Positions 16,901 through 25,441 of a stretch of DNA of 64,000 bases are shown here, one piece after another (the stretch's first letter is position 1; each line of letters begins with the position of its first letter). Source of the DNA: Planctomycetota bacterium (GTDB lineage Bacteria > Planctomycetota > Planctomycetia > Gemmatales > Gemmataceae); NCBI GenBank assembly GCA_016873225.1, contig VGXS01000002.1, positions 203,927 to 267,926 on the forward strand. Direction: 5' to 3'. Position numbers and translations under genes: made by a program. The notes under the pieces were generated by a model. The model did not search any database, was not told where the DNA came from, and was given only the letters and a program-made list of their open reading frames with translations.

Positions 16901-17886
16901 TCCTTTGGGAATCCATTCCCGACGACGAATTGCGCGCGAAAGCCTCGAGGCTTCACGAACCGATGGTTTTGGAAGAGCAATTGCGCCGGATGCTCAAGGA
17001 CAGCCGGGTGCGGGGCATGGCGGAGGAGTTCGGCGCCCGCTGGCTCGGGGTGCGGGACTTCGCGACCAGCCATGGCCGCAACCTGAAGCAGTTCCCCGAA
17101 TTCACCCCGGCGTTGCGCGACGCCTTGGCCGAGGAGCCGGTGAGGTTCTTCGAGGATCTGCTGCTGAACGACCGTCCGGTTGCCGACCTGATCGACGCCG
17201 ACGCGGTGGTCGTGAACGAAATGCTTGCCAGCCATTATGGAATTCCGGGCGTGAAAGGGGCGAATTGGCGCCGGGTTGAGAAAGTGGAAGTCCATGGCCG
17301 CGGGGGCCTGCTCGGTTTTGGCGCGGTGCTCGCCAAGCAGTCGGCCGCCTCCCGCACAAGCCCGGTCAAGCGCGGGACATGGGTGGTCCAGATTCTGGGT
17401 GAGCGCCTGCCCAAGGTTCCGCCGAATGTGCCGCCGCTGCCGGAGACGCCGCCACCCGGGCTGAGCGTTCGCGAGATCACCGACCGCCACCGCAAGGACC
17501 AGGCCTGCGCCAACTGCCACATTCGCATCGATCCCTACGGCATGGCGCTGGAACGGTTCGACGCGATCGGCCGGCTGAGGCCCGCCCGGGAACTGAAGCC
17601 GGGCGACACCAAGGCAACGCTCGCGGATGGAAGGGAAATCGACGACTTCGCCGGGCTAAGGAAGTATCTGGCGGGCCCAAGGCGGCAGGACCTGCTGCAA
17701 TCCCTGGCCAAAAAGCTGGTCGGCTACTCCCTGGGCCGATCGGTCCAGTTGTCGGACCGCAAACTGGTTGACGAGGTGGGCAGGAGCATGGCCGCCGGCG
17801 GACGCTGGTCGGATGCCCTTCTCGCCATCGTTCAAAGCGAGCAGTTTCACTCGATTCGTCCTGAGGCCGTCGCGGTAAAACCCTGA
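13990..17886 (+). CDS. Large planctomycete cytochrome c protein (DUF1587/DUF1592/DUF1588/DUF1585 type)
   Basis: The product is 1298 residues from a GTG start, with an N-terminal signal (LAFSLVMIVLTLVAWGGRFPAA). The first heme motif is CGKCH at 56-60, the planctomycete cytochrome domain. It is followed by DUF1587 (TLRRLNNAEYDNVIRDLTGVD), a long insert of several hundred residues, DUF1595/DUF1592 (AWRRPLDADER, LATRLSFLLWESIPDDEL), DUF1588 (HGRGGLLGFGAVL, SPVKRGTWVVQ) with a second heme-like CANCH at 1173-1177, and C-terminal DUF1585 (KKLVGYSLGRSVQLSD). These proteins are exported and nearly always encoded with a DUF1552 partner, as here. Their biochemical role is unproven, with carbohydrate breakdown often suggested. 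The residue 230-780 insert makes it longer than many homologs. Confidence 0.9.
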   Translation: MNRQRLAFSLVMIVLTLVAWGGRFPAADPAVPLTGSSSGLDVVFDKEIHPLLAKTCGKCHGKTPKDNDLDLTRFGKAGELLAKPKVLADIAERLNAGDMPPREAPQPSKAERERLLAWFKSALDAEATARIGDPGPVTLRRLNNAEYDNVIRDLTGVDMRPTRVREFPADSVGGEGFANVGEAMPVTPGLVERYHQAARDVAAHAVLLPSGFRFSPSTERRDWTDEVLGEIRGFHARHAGPNGEPPLAAHLAATLKHRDRLTRGGAAAIAEVATEEKLNRTYLAALWAGLNGKSASPAEAIAQSRQWHEKAVRDEAEKRRRQTAFESAKKLVDLRWAASRRVLTESKVAEAGSVAFERKVSVQPGEILLLTVLPNQNHGADSTLIEWTVRETNGEKRTWNIADVVPNLLKGNPWPDKHEARWSFLEAGSTPVFLTDYRDGFAGHPGLKSWSNGSEPSVFVNSGAEPIKAWTTLPARSVFAHPGQKRNVAIAWTSPISGELVATGRVADVHPSGGDGVSFELSHVAAPELGKALAELGNRPMVRPDAGLPPDMLSVVREKWREATTDPAPVIAAIKAMQDQLFQGNYGKNAAMAVGNGFPAWQDVRREVSMERVQGAAREPLFRMVSLPAQPDTFVVWDRLRLEGGDGPALVFAEHPEWGAAIEQASGLRFGRHPKGRGVPKSALVTAAGAEVVIDLRKLPAEMQKALTLPRFLRADVSLDEASPETASVQAFLIAATGGGGRLAEPVAKATQDDPLAARISHPRVAAERAKPAAEFRALFPPAVLFQPIIPRDAQGSVFLYRREDEPLRRLLLDDAGRSEINRLWSELEFVSEQALATPIAYEGLVQYYRKPNDGARIMFFYIQEFEKQIKREEKAFLEAQAAAAPRHLEALLAFAAKAWRRPLDADERAVILASYHADRKEGVKHDPAFRAALARVLSSPWFLYRVEQPAAGPRWGPVSGAELATRLSFLLWESIPDDELRAKASRLHEPMVLEEQLRRMLKDSRVRGMAEEFGARWLGVRDFATSHGRNLKQFPEFTPALRDALAEEPVRFFEDLLLNDRPVADLIDADAVVVNEMLASHYGIPGVKGANWRRVEKVEVHGRGGLLGFGAVLAKQSAASRTSPVKRGTWVVQILGERLPKVPPNVPPLPETPPPGLSVREITDRHRKDQACANCHIRIDPYGMALERFDAIGRLRPARELKPGDTKATLADGREIDDFAGLRKYLAGPRRQDLLQSLAKKLVGYSLGRSVQLSDRKLVDEVGRSMAAGGRWSDALLAIVQSEQFHSIRPEAVAVKP

Positions 17887-17916
17887 ACTTGAAAGCGGAA
17901 CCCACGAGGAAAAACC

Positions 17917-19212
17917 ATGAACGCCAAACCGGGTTCGAACATCACACGGCGCACCATGCTGCGTGGCCTCGGTGTGTCGATGGCCTTGCCATGGCTTGAG
18001 TCGCTGCCGTCCGCCGTGGCGGCCCCGAGCGGTTCACGACCGCCTACCCGCACCTTGGTCACTTTCACCGGCATGGGCTTCCACTCGCAGCACTGGTGGG
18101 CCAAGGGCGAAGGCGCTCGCATGGAACTCGGGCCGTGCCTCAAGCCGCTTGAACCATGGAAGGATCGGCTGGTGTTCCTTCGCGGCTTGTGGAACGAGCA
18201 GGCCAACAACGGTGTCATCCACTGCATGCAGACGGGGAACATGCTCAGCGGCGCCGTGATGTCCAAGACCGAAGTGCGCACGGGCGTGAGCTTCGACCAG
18301 TTGATGGCGCAGCGGATTGGCGACCGCACCCGGATTCCGTCATTGGTGCTGGGCTGCGAAGGCCCGATCCCGGGCCTCCAGGATGGCCATCCGTTGCTTT
18401 ACAGCTCGCACATTTCCTGGAGCACGGCGGTGTCTCCGACATGGACCGAGACGCGTCCGGCGCTGGCGTTCGACCAACTCTTCCGCACCGACCGGAACCG
18501 CGGCGACCGGCGCGTTGTCGATGCCGTCCTTGAAGACGCCAAGTCGCTCAGGCGGCGGCTTTCCGTCTCGGACCAGCAACGGTTCGAGGAATACCTCGGG
18601 AGCGTCCACGAGATCGAGGGACGCATCAAGCGGGCGGGCAAGGAGAGGGATCCCGGAGCCTGGAAGCCCACCCTCGCCTCCCCGGACCGCCCCCGGCCTG
18701 CCGACGGCATTCCCGCGGAGATTCCCGAGTACTGGAAACTGATGAACGACATCATGGTGCTCGCCTTCCGCACCGACACCACCCGGATCGCGACCCTCAA
18801 GTATTGCAACGACGGCTCTGCCGAGACTCACACGCACTGCGGGGCGAGGGATCAACATCACCAGATGGCCCACACCCAGCCGAAAGAACTTGTTCCCCTC
18901 AACCAGTTCTTCATGTCGCAACTCGCCTACCTCTGCGAGCGGATGTCGGAGGTGAAGGAAGGCGACCGCACGCTGCTCGACAACACCGCGATCATGCACT
19001 GCTCGAGCATGCTGCACGGCAACCATGACTCCAATCAGTTGCCGATCATCTTGCTAGGCGGCGCGGGGGGCAAACTTCGCGGGGGACGGGCGCTCGATTA
19101 CCTGAATTCGCCAAACCGGCGCATGTGCAGCCTGTTTCTCCATCTCATGGATTGGGGCGGCCTGGAACTCGACCGATTCGGAGACTCCAACGAACGACTA
19201 ACTGGCATCTGA
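17917..19212 (+). CDS. Tat-exported DUF1552 protein
   Basis: The product is 431 residues, beginning with a twin-arginine signal (RRTMLRGLGVSMALPWLESLP), so it is probably folded before export. DUF1552 features are the LVTFTGMGFHSQHWW opening, the SFDQLMAQRIG segment and the HCGARDQHHQMAH stretch rich in possible metal-binding histidines. The fold is related to alkaline-phosphatase/sulfatase-like DUF1501 proteins. It starts 30 bases after the large cytochrome gene, almost certainly in the same operon, and this pairing recurs across planctomycete genomes. Substrate unknown. Confidence 0.9.
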   Translation: MNAKPGSNITRRTMLRGLGVSMALPWLESLPSAVAAPSGSRPPTRTLVTFTGMGFHSQHWWAKGEGARMELGPCLKPLEPWKDRLVFLRGLWNEQANNGVIHCMQTGNMLSGAVMSKTEVRTGVSFDQLMAQRIGDRTRIPSLVLGCEGPIPGLQDGHPLLYSSHISWSTAVSPTWTETRPALAFDQLFRTDRNRGDRRVVDAVLEDAKSLRRRLSVSDQQRFEEYLGSVHEIEGRIKRAGKERDPGAWKPTLASPDRPRPADGIPAEIPEYWKLMNDIMVLAFRTDTTRIATLKYCNDGSAETHTHCGARDQHHQMAHTQPKELVPLNQFFMSQLAYLCERMSEVKEGDRTLLDNTAIMHCSSMLHGNHDSNQLPIILLGGAGGKLRGGRALDYLNSPNRRMCSLFLHLMDWGGLELDRFGDSNERLTGI

Positions 19213-19590
19213 TCGGTTCGCGGTCTGGAGGACGGAATAGCTTCCGCCCTTGGATCCCCCCAACAGACAACCCACGGCAGCTTCCGGGCTCTGGGGGCGT
19301 GGCCGGTCGGCACGCCGGTGGCGTCCCAACCTTTTCCCCATGATGCCCTGTCTGCTGTGCCCATTTTATTTCTGCCATTTCTCTAGCCGACGGATTGCCG
19401 GCGCCGCAAAACCCGTGGGAAAGCCGAGGATCGCGGCAAGGTTCGGGGGCGCGACAGGCGAGCCTTGAATGGCTTCATAAAAAGAGACTGGAGTGTGGGA
19501 GGCCAGCCACTCCCTCGGCAATCGCGGAAAGCCCGCGGATGGAATCCGCGGGGACAAGAAAAGCCCGTTTATTGAGAAGCGGAGTGCGGC
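19213..19590. other. Non-coding gap with a hairpin before the SDR gene
   Basis: This is a gap of about 380 bases. A perfect hairpin at 19532-19552 has 9-base arms CCCGCGGAT/ATCCGCGGG and a 3-base loop. It ends 38 bases before the SDR start, so it may be a leader element or a terminator of the previous transcript, although no T-run follows. No family repeat and no supported gene were seen. Confidence 0.45.
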
Positions 19591-20310
19591 ATGCGCAGTG
19601 AAAACCAGGAACGCGCCGTGCTGGTCACCGGCGGCACGCGTGGAATCGGCGAAGGGGTGTCGAGGCATCTCGCATCCCTGGGATATCGTGTTCTCGCGGC
19701 GGGCATCAGCCAGGATGAACGCGATGCATTCACGCCGCAGCATGGAATTGAAACCGTTCTGCTGGATGTCACCGATGAAAGCTCCGTCTCGGCGCTGGTC
19801 GCCGGCCTTCCGAAACTCGCGGGTCTTGTGAACTGCGCCGGTATCCTCCAACGAGGCGGGGCCGAGTTCGAGATTGAACGCTTCCGGCGGACAATCGAGG
19901 TGAACCTGGTCGGCACGATGCGCGTGTGCCTCGCGGCAAAAGCATTGCTCGCGGCGGGAGGGGCCATTGTCAACACGGCGTCGATGCTCTCTTTCTTCGG
20001 TTCGCCTTTCGTCCCAGCCTATTCCGCGTCCAAGGGAGGCGTCGCGCAACTCACGAAAAGCCTGGCGGCGGCCTGGGCCGCCGACGGCATTCGCGTCAAT
20101 GCTGTCGCTCCCGGTTGGATCGAAACGGAAATGACGCGGCCCCTCGTGGAGGATGCAGGTCGTTCAGCGGCGCTCATGGCTCGCACGCCGATGGGCCGCT
20201 GGGGGAAGCCCGGCGATGTCGCCGGCGCGGTGGCTTTCCTGCTCTCGCAAGAGGCGAATTTCATCACGGGTGCGATCATCCCGGTCGATGGCGGCTACCT
20301 GTGCTTGTGA
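19591..20310 (+). CDS. Short-chain dehydrogenase/reductase
   Basis: The product is a cytoplasmic NAD(P)-dependent oxidoreductase of 239 residues. The nucleotide motif is TGGTRGIG (about 13-20) and the NAG-like motif reads NCAG. The catalytic Ser lies in VNTASML, and Tyr/Lys in YSASKGG. The FabG-like end is FITGAIIPVDGGYL. It is followed after 81 bases by the cupin gene on the same strand, so the two may act on the same carbonyl or aromatic substrate. The exact substrate cannot be inferred; the annotation 3-oxoacyl-ACP reductase would be over-specific. Confidence 0.88.
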   Translation: MRSENQERAVLVTGGTRGIGEGVSRHLASLGYRVLAAGISQDERDAFTPQHGIETVLLDVTDESSVSALVAGLPKLAGLVNCAGILQRGGAEFEIERFRRTIEVNLVGTMRVCLAAKALLAAGGAIVNTASMLSFFGSPFVPAYSASKGGVAQLTKSLAAAWAADGIRVNAVAPGWIETEMTRPLVEDAGRSAALMARTPMGRWGKPGDVAGAVAFLLSQEANFITGAIIPVDGGYLCL

Positions 20311-20391
20311 TGATTTTTTCCGGCCGTTTGTTCAACGCCGATCCGGGGTTCCAGGCACCGGCTTTAATCATGGCGCAAGGGAGGATATGAG

Positions 20392-20907
20392 ATGTCGGAT
20401 TCCGACAAGTGGGTTCCCTACCGGCATAGGCAGCCGGCCGAGTCGCCGCCTGAACTGCTGGTGCCGAGCGTGATGCCGACCGATGAGCGGGTATGGGTTC
20501 CGGTCGAACAGAATGTGTGGTTTCGGCCACTGCTCATGTGTGTGTCGCGCGGTTACTGGTGCAACCTGCTTCGCGTGCGGCGGTCCGGCGTGCTGTCGCG
20601 GCATCGCCATCCGCTGCCGGTTCACGGGCTTGTCCTGAAGGGAGAATGGCGATACCTCGAGCACGACTGGATCGCTCGGGAGGGCAGCTATGTGTACGAG
20701 ACGCCGGGCGAGACCCACACGCTCGTAGTCGATCCCCATGTGGACGAAATGATCACATTCTTCCAAGTGAACGGGGCGATGATTTATGTCGACCCCGACG
20801 GTAATGTCACCGGCTTCGACGATGTGTTCACCCGCCTTGAAAAATGCCGGAATCACTATGCCGCCTGCGGCCTCGGCAGCGAATACATCGAGCAGTTCAT
20901 TCGTTGA
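20392..20907 (+). CDS. Cupin protein of the 2,4'-dihydroxyacetophenone dioxygenase family
   Basis: The product is a single-domain cupin of 171 residues. Metal-ligand candidates are the histidines in SRHRHPLPVHG and the ETH of PGETHTLVV. The segments KGEWRYLEHDW, EEMITFFQVNGAMIYVDPDGNVTGFDDVF-type and the C-terminal YAACGLGSEYI pattern are characteristic of this family, whose founding member cleaves an aromatic ketone with iron and O2. Family membership is clear; activity on that particular ketone is not implied. It probably shares a transcript with the upstream SDR. Confidence 0.8.
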   Translation: MSDSDKWVPYRHRQPAESPPELLVPSVMPTDERVWVPVEQNVWFRPLLMCVSRGYWCNLLRVRRSGVLSRHRHPLPVHGLVLKGEWRYLEHDWIAREGSYVYETPGETHTLVVDPHVDEMITFFQVNGAMIYVDPDGNVTGFDDVFTRLEKCRNHYAACGLGSEYIEQFIR

Positions 20908-21159
20908 AAGTGTTTGGAGTTGTCGATTTCCATCCGAAAAAACTTATGGCACGCGAAAGCCATTCAACCTGAAGACTGGGCGCAGCAATTCTTGGTTTGC
21001 AATCACGCCGTGGTCTCAAAACTGCGGGCAAAATCAGGTTCGGCAGCAACCACTTCTCCAGACTGCTGTCATGAATCGTTGTCATTTCAACAGAAGTTGA
21101 GGGTTATTGTGTTGGGATGTCATTTACTCCCGGGCTTTGCGGACGGAGGCCGGATACCC

Positions 21160-22290
21160 ATGAATCGCAGCCTTGCCATCCTTCCCATGGTGCTGATTCA
21201 GGCGTCGTGGGTCACAGGCCAGATTTCGTCCGATGAATTGAACGAGGCGCCGTCCTCCGTCCAATCGCGCTTGGCCGCAGGCGACGGGAACAAGGATGGA
21301 TCCCTGAGTCTGGAGGAAGTTCGTGGCCACCTCGGGCTCGTGGCCCAGCCGACGAAACGGAGTGGCATCGAACCGGCGCCGAAACCGCGCACCGAACTTC
21401 CACCGAACTCCAAGGCAAGCGATTCTTCGCCAGAAAACAAACCATCTTCGGCACCTTGGGTAACACCATCTGTGCGGGCGACCCGCGTGGAACGCCGCAC
21501 CTTTGAAAGCGCCGCGGCCAAAACCACCGTGAGCTACCACATCTACACGCCAGAGCTTTACGGCCAGGACAAGGAGCGACGATTTCCGGTGCTGTATTGG
21601 CTTCACGGGTCAAGCGGCGGCTTGCCGGGGATCAAACCGCTCAGCGAGTTTTTTGACGAAGCGATCCGCAAGGAAAAAATGCCGCCCGCGCTTGTGGTGT
21701 TTCCCAACGGCCTCGAACTCAGCATGTGGTGCGACTCGAAGGATGGCCGGGTGCCGATGGAGACCGTCGTGGTCAAGGAACTTTTGCCGCACATCGACCA
21801 ATCGTTTCGCACGCTGGCAACCCGGAATGGAAGGATCCTGGAAGGATTCAGCATGGGCGGTTACGGGGCGGCCCGCCTCGGGTTCCTTTATCCCGAAACT
21901 TTCGGGGCCATCTCCGTGCTGGCTGGTGGGCCGTTGGACCTGGAATTCCAAGGCCCCCGCGCGAAGGGCAACCCGGCCGGCCGTGAGCGGATCCTCAAAA
22001 ACACTTTCGGAGGCGACCTTGAGGATTTCAAAGCCAAAAGCCCGCTGACCGCGGTGTCGAAAGCTGGGGCGAATCCAGCGGCGAAGCCCAAGGTGCGTGT
22101 GGCGGTCGGCAGCCGTGACTTCACGGCGGACTTGAATCGAGCCTTTTCAGAACACATGCAAAAGCAAAAGTTCGAGCACGATTTCACGCTTGTGCCCGGC
22201 GTTGGACACGACACGATGGCCCTCCTCAAGGGACTCGGGGAATCCAACTGGAACTTCTACAGGGATTCACTTGCCAAAAAGAAGAAATGA
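21160..22290 (+). CDS. Secreted esterase with N-terminal EF-hand-like module
   Basis: I start at 21160, where GGAGG lies 10 bases upstream and a signal peptide follows (MNRSLAILPMVLIQASWVTGQ). An upstream in-frame start at 20914 would add 82 unrelated residues. Residues about 25-60 contain one calcium-loop-like motif DGNKDGSLSLEE. After a Pro/Ser-rich linker comes an esterase-D-type alpha/beta hydrolase domain with nucleophile Ser231 in GFSMGGYGAAR, a probable acid in SRDF, and His350 in GVGHDTM. Total 376 residues. The EF-hand segment resembles that of the fusion gene at 22683. Likely an extracytoplasmic carbohydrate or feruloyl-type esterase; the substrate is not known. Confidence 0.85.
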   Translation: MNRSLAILPMVLIQASWVTGQISSDELNEAPSSVQSRLAAGDGNKDGSLSLEEVRGHLGLVAQPTKRSGIEPAPKPRTELPPNSKASDSSPENKPSSAPWVTPSVRATRVERRTFESAAAKTTVSYHIYTPELYGQDKERRFPVLYWLHGSSGGLPGIKPLSEFFDEAIRKEKMPPALVVFPNGLELSMWCDSKDGRVPMETVVVKELLPHIDQSFRTLATRNGRILEGFSMGGYGAARLGFLYPETFGAISVLAGGPLDLEFQGPRAKGNPAGRERILKNTFGGDLEDFKAKSPLTAVSKAGANPAAKPKVRVAVGSRDFTADLNRAFSEHMQKQKFEHDFTLVPGVGHDTMALLKGLGESNWNFYRDSLAKKKK

Positions 22291-22577
22291 GGCAAGTGCG
22301 GCACCGCGGTTGATTGGATGCCCTTGATGATGGCAATCGTCAGCCGACGGCCAACAAACCTCATGGCCGGTTCATGCCGTTGTCTCGTTGGCTGAGTGCC
22401 AACAAGAAGGGGTTTTCATGTCCCATGAACTGGCGAGGGAAAAACTGGAACCGGTTTCGCATCAGACAACAACCTTGCTCCTTGATGATGGAACCGGCAA
22501 AAGGCTACCCCCCGCCCCACAACGCCTTGCTCCGCCTGGTGAACATGCCTGCCGTGAAGTGGCCCGTTACGGTGGTA

Positions 22578-22610
22578 GGCCCATCAAATAATGTAATTTG
22601 ATTGTGGGCC
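22578..22610. promoter_or_regulatory. Stem-loop in the gap before the redoxin fusion gene
   Basis: In the gap of about 390 bases (22291-22682) the only structure I see is a nested inverted repeat: outer GGCCC/GGGCC, inner ATCAAAT/ATTTGAT, with a 6-base loop and a 3-base bulge. It lies about 70 bases before the gene. It could be an operator or a weak terminator; there is no T-run after it. Confidence 0.35.
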
Positions 22611-22682
22611 CCGCGTTATCAAGGTGTGCCCAGTCCATTTGCTGAAACCAGGTGGGCGCAGTCCGTTGAGGCCATGATCGCC

Positions 22683-24692
22683 ATGAAGCGAAACCTTGCC
22701 ATCCTGCTCATGACATTGCTGACGACATCCGCCCTGATGGGCCAGCGCGATCTCATCATGTCGCGCTTCAAGCAACTTGACACGAATGGAGACGGAAAGC
22801 TTTCCGTGGAGGAACTCAAGGCGGCGCCGCAGGTGATGAATCGCCTCAAGGGGGCCGATGGGAATTCTGATGGGTTCCTCACCCTTGATGAAATCCTGAA
22901 ACATCTCGCATCCCAGGCGCTGATGCCGAAAATCGGAAATGAATCGCAACCCGCCGCTCCCATCCGCGAGGCACCCAAGGTTCTGGCACCCAACAGCGCG
23001 GGCATCGGCAGGATGATGCCGGACATTAGGTTGAAATCACTCCAAGGCAAAGAACTCCACTTGCGAAACCTGCTTGGCAAGAACGGTCTTGTCATCGCGT
23101 TCACCAACACCACCTGCCCGATCTGCAAGAAGTATGGCCCGACCCTGACAAAGTTGGAGGAAACCCTGGCTGCGAAAGGACTGGCGGTGCTATTCGTCAA
23201 CCCGACCGCCAACGAGAAGGCTGACGACATGACCGCATTCGTCGCGGCCCACAAGCTGAAAGGCCCGTACATTCACGACCTTGACGGCAGCGTCGCCAAG
23301 TCGCTTGGCGCGGCCAGCACCGCCGAGGTGTTCCTGCTGGACAAACAACGCACGGTGGCCTATCGCGGGGCGATCGACGACCAGTACGGCCTCGGCTACT
23401 CCCATGAGACCCCAAGGCGGGCTTACCTGCTCGACGCCGCCACGGCTTTGTTGACGGATCGGACAGCGGATCCCGCGGCAACCACCGCCCCAGGGTGCGA
23501 ACTCGACCCGTCGACCGCGAAGGCGGCCCCCGCCAGCGTGACCTACCACAACCGCATCTCGCGAATCGTGCAGGCCAACTGCATCGAATGCCACCGCGGC
23601 GGCGGTGTTGGTCCGTTCAGCCTCGAAAGCTACGAGGATGTGGTCGCGCACGCGGGGATGATTCGCAAGGTGGTTGAAAAGGGCACCATGCCACCATGGT
23701 TCGCCGCCACGGCCGGTGAGGGCAAGCCAAGCCACTGGGCCAACGACCGCAGTTTACCCGCCGCCGACAAGGCGGACCTGTTCGCCTGGCTCAAGGGCGA
23801 CCGGCCCAAGGGTGATCCAGCCGACGCCCCCCTGCCCCGTACCTACTCCGACGGCTGGCTCATTGGGAAACCCGATGCCGTGTTCGAGTTCCCCAAGGCT
23901 GTCGCGGTCAAGGCGAATGGCACCATGCCCTACCAGACTGTCGTGGTTGAAACGGGGATTGAGGAAGACAAATGGGTCAAGGCGGTGGAGGTGCGACCGT
24001 CGGCCCGCGCCGTGGTTCATCATGTGCTTGTCTTCGTGGTGCCGCCGGGAATGAATGAGGCGGATGATTCGCGTGATTCGGCCGCCGAGGAACGCAAGGG
24101 GTTCTTCGCCGTGTATGTGCCGGGCCAAAGTGTGCTGAGCTACCCCGAAGGCTATGCCAAGAGGTTGCCAAAGGGATCGAGACTGAGATTCCAGATGCAC
24201 TACACACCAAGCGGCATCGCAACCGAGGACAAGACACGAATCGGCCTGGTTTTTTCGAAAACCGCGCCGGACCATGAAGTGAGAGTCGTGGGCATCGTGA
24301 ATCCGCGCCTCAGCGTCCCGCCCGGCGCCGACAATCATGCCGTCGAAGCCGTCCTGCGCGTCCCCGCCAACGCCACCATGCTCGGGTTTCTTCCGCACAT
24401 GCACCTGCGGGGCAAGGCTTTCCGCTACGAGATCACTCCTCCCGGCGGCAAAACCGAAACGGCGCTCGACATCCCGCGCTACGACTTCAATTGGCAGCTT
24501 TATTATCGCCTTGCCGAGCCCCAATTGCTGACTTCCGGAACGGTGATCAAGGCCACCGGCTGGTATGACAACAGCCCGGGGAACCCGGCCAACCCCGACC
24601 CGAAAAAAACCGTCCGTTGGGGCCCGCAGACGACCGATGAGATGATGCTCGGTTACATCGAATATGTGACGCCCGTCCCCGCCAAGCGCTAA
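22683..24692 (+). CDS. EF-hand / redoxin / cytochrome c / copper type II monooxygenase-like fusion protein
   Basis: The start is 22683 or 22674; 22683 (MKRNLAILLMTLLTTSALMG) has the better spacing to TGAGG. The exported protein is about 669 residues. After the signal come two calcium-loop motifs (DTNGDGKLSVEE and DGNSDGFLTLDE). A redoxin/AhpC-TSA thioredoxin fold follows, with the CPIC pair at 145-148. A heme motif CIECH lies at 300-304 in a region like planctomycete cytochromes. The long C-terminal part carries VHHVLVF, QMHYTP and LPHMHLRGK, patterns of histidine copper ligands as in PHM/DBM-type monooxygenases. The combination suggests a periplasmic redox enzyme; substrate and electron partner are not visible. 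Confidence 0.85.
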   Translation: MKRNLAILLMTLLTTSALMGQRDLIMSRFKQLDTNGDGKLSVEELKAAPQVMNRLKGADGNSDGFLTLDEILKHLASQALMPKIGNESQPAAPIREAPKVLAPNSAGIGRMMPDIRLKSLQGKELHLRNLLGKNGLVIAFTNTTCPICKKYGPTLTKLEETLAAKGLAVLFVNPTANEKADDMTAFVAAHKLKGPYIHDLDGSVAKSLGAASTAEVFLLDKQRTVAYRGAIDDQYGLGYSHETPRRAYLLDAATALLTDRTADPAATTAPGCELDPSTAKAAPASVTYHNRISRIVQANCIECHRGGGVGPFSLESYEDVVAHAGMIRKVVEKGTMPPWFAATAGEGKPSHWANDRSLPAADKADLFAWLKGDRPKGDPADAPLPRTYSDGWLIGKPDAVFEFPKAVAVKANGTMPYQTVVVETGIEEDKWVKAVEVRPSARAVVHHVLVFVVPPGMNEADDSRDSAAEERKGFFAVYVPGQSVLSYPEGYAKRLPKGSRLRFQMHYTPSGIATEDKTRIGLVFSKTAPDHEVRVVGIVNPRLSVPPGADNHAVEAVLRVPANATMLGFLPHMHLRGKAFRYEITPPGGKTETALDIPRYDFNWQLYYRLAEPQLLTSGTVIKATGWYDNSPGNPANPDPKKTVRWGPQTTDEMMLGYIEYVTPVPAKR

Positions 24693-24873
24693 GCTTTCCC
24701 GTGGCAGGAAAAATCATCCACGCCGCCGGTTTGTCGCACATCAAGGCCAGCAACTGACTGCCCAGCCGGCCGTTGCCGGCCATCTCACCGGCAACTGGTC
24801 CTTCATCAAACAGGCCACGGGACTTACAATCAGTCATCGGGATTTTGCAGTCAACAGCACAAAGGATAGGCAA

Positions 24874-25230
24874 ATGCGCTCATTCATATTGGCAATCGCT
24901 CTCACGGTTGGAGTGATGGGCAGGCATGGCAGCGCTGATGAACCCGCCGAAAAACGCACCTACTGGGTGTATGAAGGCAGATGGTTCTCCAAGTCGAACG
25001 ACGGCACATGGCACGAATTGAACGAGCCAACCTTTCGCAAGCTCGGCAAGCCATACCTATTCAAGGAAGTCCGCAGGACCCCCGACTTCGTTGAACTTCG
25101 AGACGATGGCCGCAAGGTGGAAGTCAGGCTGATGAGCGATGGCTCGCTGGTGCGCCTGATCGACAAACCCGGAGCGGAGTGGGAGGCCCTTTACAAGGGA
25201 AGGTGGAAATCCCCGTCACCGCTTGAATGA
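24874..25230 (+). CDS. Small secreted protein, unknown function
   Basis: The product is 118 residues. GGATAGG lies just upstream of the ATG and the product opens with a signal peptide (MRSFILAIALTVGVMGRHGSA). The mature part of about 95 residues is rich in Trp, Arg and Lys (YWVYEGRWFSKSNDGTWHELNEP, LYKGRW) and probably forms a small beta fold. I do not recognise a family. The preceding 180 and following 210 bases hold no other gene. Confidence 0.65.
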   Translation: MRSFILAIALTVGVMGRHGSADEPAEKRTYWVYEGRWFSKSNDGTWHELNEPTFRKLGKPYLFKEVRRTPDFVELRDDGRKVEVRLMSDGSLVRLIDKPGAEWEALYKGRWKSPSPLE

Positions 25231-25441
25231 ATTTTCCAGCCGGCCTGTGCCTGGCATGGAACAGCGCCCGGTGCCTGACGCCTCGAGACAAACCGGCATT
25301 GGCCGATTGTGAGCGGCCCATGTTTTTGTTGGTGGGATGGGGCGGGCGCCCTACTCTTCTTGTCAGGGGTTGCCCGCCCGGATGGCCGGATTATTGAACA
25401 CTCCCCAGCGACATTCTCAAACCGTTTCATGGTGATGACAG

